Positions 1 through 5,083 of a DNA stretch of 7,510 nucleotides are shown piece after piece; the stretch's first letter is position 1; the number at the start of each line of letters is the position of its first letter. Source of the DNA: CBDUQP01 sp965369385 (GTDB taxonomy: Bacteria; Planctomycetota; Phycisphaerae; SM23-33); assembly GCA_965369385.1 (NCBI GenBank), contig CBDUQP010000149.1, positions 1 through 7,510 on the forward strand. Reading direction: 5' to 3'. The translations under genes were made by a program, and so were the position numbers. The notes beneath the pieces were generated by a model. The model had not been told where the DNA came from, searched no databases, and saw nothing but the letters and a program-made list of their open reading frames with translations.

Positions 1-1
1 C

Positions 2-1273
2 GAGCGGAAGATTCTATCTCCGCTGAAACTTTCCACCGTATATGGCGATGGCGTGGTGAACTACATGCCCGATGCTGCCAAAGTTCCTTACCAGATATCC
101 TGGCCTCTGGTGGACACCCAATCGGAGGCACTGTACTTCGAGCAGGCCGGACCGCGAGAGCAGATATATTTTGACCCGAGCGAGACGGTGGCGGCAGTTG
201 CCACGTGCGGTGGTTTGTGCCCCGGGCTGAACAACGTAGTGCGCTCGTTGTTTATGGAGCTGTATCATCGTTATGGCGTCAGGAAGATATTGGGCATCAG
301 GTTCGGTTATGCGGGGCTTGATCCGGACACTGGAGAGGCACCGGTTGAGCTGACTCGCCCGACGATGGAGAATATCCACAAGGATGGCGGCTCGGTGCTG
401 GGCTGTTCGCGCGGCGGGGTTGAGTATTCCAGGATGCTGGATTGCGTCCGTTCACACGGTATTAACCTGATGTTCTGCATTGGCGGTGATGGTACGCAAA
501 AGGGTGCCAAGGGGCTTTATGATGCAGCCGAGAGCGAGGGTTACAAGCTGGCAACCGTGGGAATCCCCAAGACCATCGACAATGACATAATGTACGTGAC
601 CCGCACGTTTGGGTATAACAGCGCCGTCGAGAAGGCACGCGAGGTAATCGAATGTGCCCACACCGAAGCCAAGAGCTGCCCCAATGGCGTAGTCGTCGTT
701 AAACTCATGGGACGACACGCCGGTTTTATCGCAGCCGGTGCTACCATCGCCAGCCAGGATGTGAACTTCACGTTGGCCCCTGAGCAACCGTTCGATCTGG
801 ATGGTCCGGGTGGTTTGTTTGCACTGGTAAGACAAAGGCTTGAAGCTCGCCAGCATGCCGTGATTGTCGTTGCAGAGGGCGCGGGGCAGGAACTGCTTGA
901 AGGCGAGGACCAGAAGGACGCATCGGGCAACCTGCTCAACAAGGATATAGGCCCGTTCCTCACAAGGAAGCTCAAGGATTACTTCGCGGCCGAGAACTTC
1001 TGTGCCAATGTGCGATACATCGATCCCAGCTACATCGTCCGCAGCGTGCCCGCCAACAGCGATGACGCAGTCCTGTGCGATCAGCTCGCTCGCAATGCCG
1101 TACACGCGGGAATGGCAGGCAAGACCGGTGTTATGGTAGGCTACTGGCATGGTACGTTCATTCATGTGCCCATCTCCACCGTAGTAAGCGAACAAAAGCA
1201 CATGTGCATCGAGAGCGATCTCTGGCGAGCGGTGTTGGCAACAACGGGTCAGCCGGTGAGGATCCGCAATTAG
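2..1273 (+). CDS. ATP-dependent 6-phosphofructokinase, 5' end outside the window
   Basis: Phosphorylates fructose 6-phosphate to fructose 1,6-bisphosphate in cytoplasmic glycolysis. Counting from GTG at 53, the protein shows the P-loop-like CGGLCPGLN (residues 52-60), GGDGTQKG (144-151), PKTIDND (172-178), MGRHAG (219-224) and AEG (274-276), the ordered active-site blocks of the PfkA superfamily. Gly147, in the second position of the GDG pair, equals E. coli Gly104 and is the ATP-type residue; Lys173 (Gly124 in E. coli) is the residue found in plant and trypanosomatid ATP-PFKs. The 406 residues from GTG are probably not the whole protein: the frame is open back to base 2 and the extra residues (SPLKLSTVYGDGVVNY) look like the normal N-terminus of this PFK subgroup, so the true start lies upstream. 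GTG 53, GTG 56 and ATG 65 have no convincing ribosome binding site. Family assignment is firm; phosphoryl donor is inferred from residues. Confidence 0.9.
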   Translation, partial: ERKILSPLKLSTVYGDGVVNYMPDAAKVPYQISWPLVDTQSEALYFEQAGPREQIYFDPSETVAAVATCGGLCPGLNNVVRSLFMELYHRYGVRKILGIRFGYAGLDPDTGEAPVELTRPTMENIHKDGGSVLGCSRGGVEYSRMLDCVRSHGINLMFCIGGDGTQKGAKGLYDAAESEGYKLATVGIPKTIDNDIMYVTRTFGYNSAVEKAREVIECAHTEAKSCPNGVVVVKLMGRHAGFIAAGATIASQDVNFTLAPEQPFDLDGPGGLFALVRQRLEARQHAVIVVAEGAGQELLEGEDQKDASGNLLNKDIGPFLTRKLKDYFAAENFCANVRYIDPSYIVRSVPANSDDAVLCDQLARNAVHAGMAGKTGVMVGYWHGTFIHVPISTVVSEQKHMCIESDLWRAVLATTGQPVRIRN

Positions 1274-1288
1274 CCTCATTGCCTTGGA

Positions 1289-1322
1289 TACGCACTGTTG
1301 AACAGGATACTTGAGCGTTTTT
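1289..1322 (+). terminator. Possible weak terminator after the first phosphofructokinase
   Basis: About 16 bases after the stop codon an ACGC...GCGT pairing encloses a small CTGT/ACAG hairpin and is followed by a run of five T. The stems are short and interrupted, so this is a weak candidate. If it is not a terminator, the two PFK genes could be cotranscribed across the 228-bp gap. Confidence 0.25.
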
Positions 1323-1422
1323 GCATCCGAAATGTTGCATTTTCGCGTATTCTGGTGTGTTGTGTAGCATGTTTACCATTTTTCCATGTGATCGGGGGAT
1401 AGCGGCGGCCGGGCGAAGTTCA

Positions 1423-1428
1423 TATAAT
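1423..1428 (+). promoter_or_regulatory. Candidate -10 box (TATAAT) for the second phosphofructokinase
   Basis: A perfect TATAAT lies 73 bases upstream of the ATG at 1502. There is no recognisable -35 hexamer 16-18 bases upstream (the region is GC-rich, around TAGCGG), nor an extended TG motif. The position suggests that the second PFK gene has its own promoter and a leader of roughly 65 bases. Confidence 0.45.
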
Positions 1429-1444
1429 AGCTGCCCCAATCGGA

Positions 1445-1458
1445 GACCCGTGAGGGTC
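1445..1458 (+). other. Small leader hairpin with a GNRA-type loop
   Basis: GACCC and GGGTC form a perfect 5-bp stem closed by GTGA, a GNRA tetraloop sequence, in the presumed 5' leader of the second PFK. No T-run follows, so it is not a terminator. I do not recognise a riboswitch class here. It could be a simple mRNA-stabilising structure or chance. Confidence 0.3.
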
Positions 1459-1501
1459 CGTTCGCAATGTGAATATCGCTTGAAAAGGACGCGGAATCAG
1501 T

Positions 1502-2716
1502 ATGAGTAATGCAATCGAAGGCAATGCAGTAATCGGTCAGTCCGGCGGACCAACCGCCGTTATTAACCAGTCCCTGGTTGGCGTAATAGAGACCTTGCAG
1601 AAGGAATCTGCCGTCAAACGTATTTTGGGCGCCAGGCACGCAGTCAGCGGTATCGTCAAAGAGGACTTCATCGACCTCACGGACACGCCCGCCGAAATCC
1701 TTGAAATGGTAGCCAATACGCCGGCGGCAGCGCTTGGGTCAAGCCGTGACAAACCCGACACTGCTTACTGCGAAAAAGTTCTGAGCGTGTTCAAGAAGCA
1801 TAACGTTCGTTACTTCTTCTACATCGGCGGAAATGACTCTGCCGATACCGCCAGAATCATTAACGAAATGGCCCAGGCCGCCGATTATCCCCTGGTGACC
1901 TTCCATGTTCCCAAGACAATCGACAACGATCTTCGCGTAACCGATCACTGCCCGGGTTACGGTTCTGCCGCCAAGTTCGTTGCCCAGGCATTCCAGGGCG
2001 ATGATCGCGACAACGCCGCGCTGGCTGGTATCAAGATCAACGTCATCATGGGCCGCAACGCAGGCTGGCTGACCGCCGCCAGCGTGCTGGGCAAGCAGTA
2101 TGAAGATGTCGGCCCGCACCTGATCTACGTTCCGGAAGTAACTTTCTCGTCGAAGAAGTTCGTCGAAGACGTGAAGGAAGTTTACGGCCGTCTGGGTCGC
2201 TGCCAGATCGCTGTCTCCGAAGGCATCGAAGACGAAAGCGGAACGCCCGTTACAGTCGCGATGGCGGAGAAGCTTGGCCACCGCGTCGAACGCGACAGCC
2301 ACGGTAACGCCCAGTTGTCCGGTTCGGGGGCGCTTGGTGATTTCCTGTCGGACTTCCTCAAGACCGAAATGAAGGAAAAGTACAAGACCCTGCGTGTTCG
2401 GGCAGATACGTTCGGATACCTGCAGCGAAGCTTCAGCGGTCTGGCCAGCTCAGTTGACCAGCACGAAGCCCGCACAGTTGGTCGCACGGCCGCAGCCACC
2501 GCCATGACTGGCGATATCGACGGTTCGATCGTGATGAAACGCGCCGAAGGTGAATATGCCATCGAATACGTGCGTGCCGAGCTCAAGGATGTCGCACGCG
2601 ATACCAAGCACATGCCCGCCGAGTATCTGAACAAGACAGGCAATGGCGTGACGCAGGGATTCATCGACTACGCAATGCCTTTGGTGGGTGATTTGCCGCA
2701 GGTCGGAAAGCTGTAG
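1502..2716 (+). CDS. Pyrophosphate-type 6-phosphofructokinase (PfkA family, type B2-like)
   Basis: Probably diphosphate--fructose-6-phosphate 1-phosphotransferase, interconverting fructose 6-phosphate and fructose 1,6-bisphosphate with PPi/Pi in the cytoplasm. The 404-residue protein starts with QSGGPTAVIN (13-22), followed by GGNDSADT (109-116), PKTIDND (137-143), MGRNAG (193-198) and SEG (249-251), the PFK active-site blocks in order. Asp112 occupies the E. coli Gly104 position and Lys138 the Gly124 position, the pair associated with PPi use. The general architecture resembles the type B2 PPi-PFKs of methanotrophs. Odd points: the usual metal-contacting Asp (E. coli Asp103) is Asn111, and the usual MGRHAG is MGRNAG. 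An AAGGA sits 12 bases before the ATG, a rather long spacing; the ATG is supported by protein similarity beginning within a few residues. It is a diverged relative of the preceding PFK, not a recent duplicate. Donor specificity is inferred. Confidence 0.88.
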   Translation: MSNAIEGNAVIGQSGGPTAVINQSLVGVIETLQKESAVKRILGARHAVSGIVKEDFIDLTDTPAEILEMVANTPAAALGSSRDKPDTAYCEKVLSVFKKHNVRYFFYIGGNDSADTARIINEMAQAADYPLVTFHVPKTIDNDLRVTDHCPGYGSAAKFVAQAFQGDDRDNAALAGIKINVIMGRNAGWLTAASVLGKQYEDVGPHLIYVPEVTFSSKKFVEDVKEVYGRLGRCQIAVSEGIEDESGTPVTVAMAEKLGHRVERDSHGNAQLSGSGALGDFLSDFLKTEMKEKYKTLRVRADTFGYLQRSFSGLASSVDQHEARTVGRTAAATAMTGDIDGSIVMKRAEGEYAIEYVRAELKDVARDTKHMPAEYLNKTGNGVTQGFIDYAMPLVGDLPQVGKL

Positions 2717-2731
2717 ACTCATTCAAGATGA

Positions 2732-2756
2732 TTCCTCGCGGCTTGATCGCGAGGGG
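2732..2756 (+). terminator. Hairpin just after the second phosphofructokinase
   Basis: CCTCGCG (2734-2740) and CGCGAGG (2748-2754) form a perfect 7-bp stem with a 7-base loop, extendable by two T-G pairs, starting 17 bases after the stop codon. No T-run follows, so it may protect the 3' end or act with the larger hairpin immediately downstream. Confidence 0.45.
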
Positions 2757-2768
2757 ATGCAGGAATAA

Positions 2769-2818
2769 ACAAACGCGACGGTCCGCTCAGTGCAGACCGC
2801 CGCGTTTGTCTTTGGTTT
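2769..2818 (+). terminator. Strong convergent (probably bidirectional) intrinsic terminator
   Basis: A 15-bp stem with one A-C mismatch (2769-2783 with 2795-2809) encloses an 11-base loop. On the plus strand it is followed by CTTTGGTTT. On the minus strand the stem ends in GTTTGT followed by TTATT. It lies between the convergent PFK and gpmI/glycyl-radical units, so it can end transcription from both sides. The stem is clear; the T-runs are imperfect. Confidence 0.7.
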
Positions 2819-2838
2819 ACGTGCATGCACAAGGCAGC

Positions 2839-2856
2839 AAAAACGGGTACTCCGTT
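2839..2856 (-). terminator. Possible weak minus-strand terminator
   Basis: On the minus strand AACGG and CCGTT form a 5-bp stem with a 5-base loop, ending in a run of five T, two of them within the stem. It lies 55 bases past the stop codon of the glycyl-radical fragment. The stem is short, so this is tentative, and the larger hairpin beyond it is a better stop. Confidence 0.3.
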
Positions 2857-2911
2857 ATCTACCGCTTCTGGGCTTGCCCGCCATGCCACCCGGGCTGTTC
2901 ATGAGGCGGAT

Positions 2912-3208
2912 CTATGAAGTATGTTTCGTGCGGGCGATTATGTGGTCCTGGAGTTCCTTGCCTATCAGTTTGAACTTCTGTGAAAAGCCCGATACGCGGA
3001 CCGGGATGTTCCCGTAGCGATCCGGGTCTTCCTGTGCCTGCTTCAGACGCTCTGCGGTTGTCACGTTCCACTGCAACTGGCCGACACCCATCGCAAACGC
3101 ACTTCTGATGATCTGGGCAAGTCGTTTGGGGCCGGTGGGGCCTGCCACCAATGCGGGATCGATTTCTACGATCGCGGCAGAACCGCCGGCGGCTTTGTCA
3201 TGGGGCAT
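2912..3208 (-). CDS. Orphan C-terminal glycyl-radical domain (gene remnant or GrcA-like protein)
   Basis: The 98-residue product matches the C-terminal end of glycyl radical enzymes (pyruvate formate-lyase superfamily). It has GVGQLQWNV (41-49), AERLKQAQEDPDRY (52-65), the radical motif RVSGFS (71-76, glycine 74) and ELQDHIIARTKH (85-96). The 24 residues after the glycine match the normal C-terminal length, so this end is intact. The active-site cysteine region and the rest of an enzyme of roughly 750-800 residues are missing; gpmI occupies the upstream DNA. Similarity continues upstream of this ATG in the same frame (VRPLLNTLSR) to about 3247, just after an in-frame TGA, with only CTG as a possible earlier start. 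The ATG at 3208 has no ribosome binding site. Two readings fit: a 3' remnant left by deletion, or a stand-alone radical domain like E. coli GrcA (YfiD), which repairs oxygen-cleaved PFL. The uninterrupted frame and intact motif mean the remnant reading is not certain. Confidence 0.7.
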   Translation of the reverse strand: MPHDKAAGGSAAIVEIDPALVAGPTGPKRLAQIIRSAFAMGVGQLQWNVTTAERLKQAQEDPDRYGNIPVRVSGFSQKFKLIGKELQDHIIARTKHTS

Positions 3209-3258
3209 TCGAGACAGCGTGTTGAGCAGGGGGCGGACATTGACATCTCAGAAGTCTC

Positions 3259-4935
3259 CTATTCAGCCAGCAGGCTCTGGGCAGTCATCTCGGCCGGGAT
3301 GGGGATACCGAGCAGGTCGAGCATGGTTACGGAAATATCGGCAAGCACGCCTTGCGGGCGTAGCGTGTGGTTATGGGCGTCTGCAGAGACGAGAATGAAC
3401 TCGACAGGGTTGAGTGTGTGCGAGGTCATCGGCTGGCCGGTTTTGAGGTCTTCCATCTGCTCACTGTTGCCATGATCGGCAGTGATGAGCACGGTGCCTC
3501 CACGGGCCAGGACAGCGTCAACGATCTTACCGCAGCACTCGTCAACGGTTTCGATGGCCTTGACTACGGCCTGCTTGACGCCGGTGTGGCCGACCATGTC
3601 GCCATTGGCGAAATTGAGCATGATGGTGTCGTAGGTGTCATCAATCTGCTCGCTGGCGTCCTGGCCTTGGGCCAGTTCCAGTTTCACGCCATCAGTGGTC
3701 TGGGCGTGCTCGCGTGCGGCGGCAACGCCATCGTTTATCGCACAAAGTACCTGATCGGTAACTTCGTACGCGCTCATTTCGGGCTTCTGGTCTTCGGGAA
3801 TCGTGATCGACTCTACCTGGATGCGATCTTCCAGCTGGAAGGGCTCAACAATCTTCCCGTTGAAGAAGCTCGTCACGTGACGGTACTTCTGGTATTCGGC
3901 GATGCGGAGCTGACGCAAACCGTTGGAAGCGAGAACTTCGCCAAGGAGTTTGCTCATGTTCATGGCGGGCAGCAGGGAACATTCGAAGTCGTCATAGTAC
4001 TTCGTCAGGCCCATGTAGAAGATGTCCAGCTTGTCGCCGCGGTCGAATCCGTCGAAATCATCTTTGATCAGCGCATCGGTAAGCTGGATGGCGCGGTCTT
4101 GCCTGAAGTTGGTATGCAGTACGGCGTCTCCTGCTTCGATCAGGCCGGGGCATTCGCCGCTTTCATCTATGATGAGCGTCGGCATGATGAATTCGTCGGT
4201 TTCGACGGGGGTATCGTAGTTGCCGCCCTCGGACTGGCGGTCTTTGATCGAGGCATCGGCGCGGTCATATGCAGCTTCGATCGCTTCACGAGCCGAGTGA
4301 GCGGTGAGTCCCTTGCCTTGCGAAAGGGCATCGTATGCCTTCTGGACTCGCTCCCAGTTCAGGGCGCGGTCCATAGAGTAGTAGCGTCCCATTACGCTGG
4401 CGATCATCGCGTTATCGCATTCGGCGACAACTTCTTCCAGTTGAGCCAGGAAGGTGAGCGCACTGCGAGGGGCAGTATCGCGGCCGTCTGAGAAGAAATG
4501 CACGCACACCTTGCTGATTCCCTGCGCAGCGAGGAACTTGAGGAATGCGAACATGTGTTCCTGCATGGCGTGGACGCCCTGGTCCTGGATCAGGCCCATG
4601 AGGTGGAACTTGGAGTTGTTCTTCTTGCAGTGCTCGATTGCTTCCAGCAGGCGGGGGATTTTGAACAGTTCTCCGCTGCGGATGAGCTTGTCGACGCGAA
4701 CAATCTCCTGTTCAACGATGCGACCGGCGCCCATGTTCAGGTGGCCGACTTCGGACGATCCCTGCGACCCGGCGCGCACTCCCACACCCTCGCCTGAGGC
4801 TTCGAGCGTGCAGTTAGGGTACTCGGCCAGCAGCCTGTCCGTAACAGGCGTGTTGGCGAGCTTGACTGCGTTTGTGTCGTTGTCCGGGCCGATTCCCCAA
4901 CCGTCGCGAATCAGCAGCATTAGTGGCTTACCCAT
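3259..4935 (-). CDS. gpmI: 2,3-bisphosphoglycerate-independent phosphoglycerate mutase
   Basis: Interconverts 3- and 2-phosphoglycerate in cytoplasmic glycolysis and gluconeogenesis through a phosphoserine intermediate, using two metal ions (typically manganese). From the ATG at 4935 the protein has 558 residues. Visible motifs are RDGWG with metal Asp11, SSEVGHLNMGAGR with catalytic Ser61, GRDTAP (141-146), GRYYSMDR (183-190), FRQDR (277-281), PEMSAYEVTD (about 395-404), NFANGDMVGHTG (451-462) and TADHGN (495-500). It is about 45 residues longer than the usual 510-515, partly because of an insertion near residues 415-443, just before NFANGDMVGHTG. Some usually conserved positions differ: GSSEVGH for GNSEVGH, and DQGVHAM for the common DGGVHSH. 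The ATG at 4935 was chosen over a TTG at 4989 because GAGGA lies 7 bases upstream of it and the family N-terminus begins right after it. It has its own candidate promoter and is followed within a dozen bases by the glycyl-radical fragment. Confidence 0.93.
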   Translation of the reverse strand: MGKPLMLLIRDGWGIGPDNDTNAVKLANTPVTDRLLAEYPNCTLEASGEGVGVRAGSQGSSEVGHLNMGAGRIVEQEIVRVDKLIRSGELFKIPRLLEAIEHCKKNNSKFHLMGLIQDQGVHAMQEHMFAFLKFLAAQGISKVCVHFFSDGRDTAPRSALTFLAQLEEVVAECDNAMIASVMGRYYSMDRALNWERVQKAYDALSQGKGLTAHSAREAIEAAYDRADASIKDRQSEGGNYDTPVETDEFIMPTLIIDESGECPGLIEAGDAVLHTNFRQDRAIQLTDALIKDDFDGFDRGDKLDIFYMGLTKYYDDFECSLLPAMNMSKLLGEVLASNGLRQLRIAEYQKYRHVTSFFNGKIVEPFQLEDRIQVESITIPEDQKPEMSAYEVTDQVLCAINDGVAAAREHAQTTDGVKLELAQGQDASEQIDDTYDTIMLNFANGDMVGHTGVKQAVVKAIETVDECCGKIVDAVLARGGTVLITADHGNSEQMEDLKTGQPMTSHTLNPVEFILVSADAHNHTLRPQGVLADISVTMLDLLGIPIPAEMTAQSLLAE

Positions 4936-4942
4936 TGTTAAA

Positions 4943-4947
4943 TCCTC
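4943..4947 (-). promoter_or_regulatory. Ribosome binding site deciding the gpmI start
   Basis: On the minus strand GAGGA lies 7 bases before the ATG at 4935. This fixes the start over the longer reading from TTG at 4989, whose extra 18 residues do not resemble the family. Confidence 0.6.
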
Positions 4948-5042
4948 GTTCTTACCATGATAGGATGGTTGTTGTGGTTTTGTAGACAAAATGGAGCTTT
5001 ACACGTAAAAGTTTCTGCAACTTGCGCTTGTCGCCATCATGC

Positions 5043-5063
5043 AGCCTGGGAATTATAGGCTAA
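5043..5063 (-). promoter_or_regulatory. Candidate gpmI promoter -10 within a small inverted repeat
   Basis: A perfect TATAAT on the minus strand (5057-5052) lies about 120 bases upstream of the gpmI ATG, in the gap after the membrane-protein gene. It is flanked by AGCCT and AGGCT, which can pair as a 5-bp stem with the -10 in the loop. No good -35 element is visible. The repeat could be an operator half-site pair or the base of a weak hairpin ending the upstream gene. Confidence 0.4.
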
Positions 5064-5083
5064 ATACCTGTAAGTTCCAGCAC

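Noticed and set aside
452..1279. A 275-residue open frame on the minus strand
   Set aside because: It lies opposite the first phosphofructokinase and has no recognisable motif; it is a by-product of GC-biased codon use.
1321..1350. Repeated TTGCAT words and a CGAAATG/CATTTTCG pairing after the first PFK
   Set aside because: The repeats are only 6 bases and the stem needs a bulge and a 3-base loop; too weak to call an element.
1429..1501. Riboswitch in the leader of the second phosphofructokinase
   Set aside because: The leader is short, with a single 5-bp hairpin, and matches no riboswitch class I know.
1739..2302. A 187-residue open frame on the minus strand
   Set aside because: It is antisense to the second phosphofructokinase, with no family similarity that I can see.
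2790..3017. A plus-strand frame of 75 residues between the convergent units
   Set aside because: It starts inside the terminator stem and overlaps the glycyl-radical domain in antisense; no ribosome binding site or motif.
3367..4491. A 374-residue open frame on the plus strand
   Set aside because: It is the antisense shadow of gpmI, which has all family motifs; the antisense protein shows no recognisable domain.
4936..4989. Longer gpmI reading from TTG at 4989
   Set aside because: The extra 18 residues are not family-like, and GAGGA at the right distance supports the ATG at 4935.
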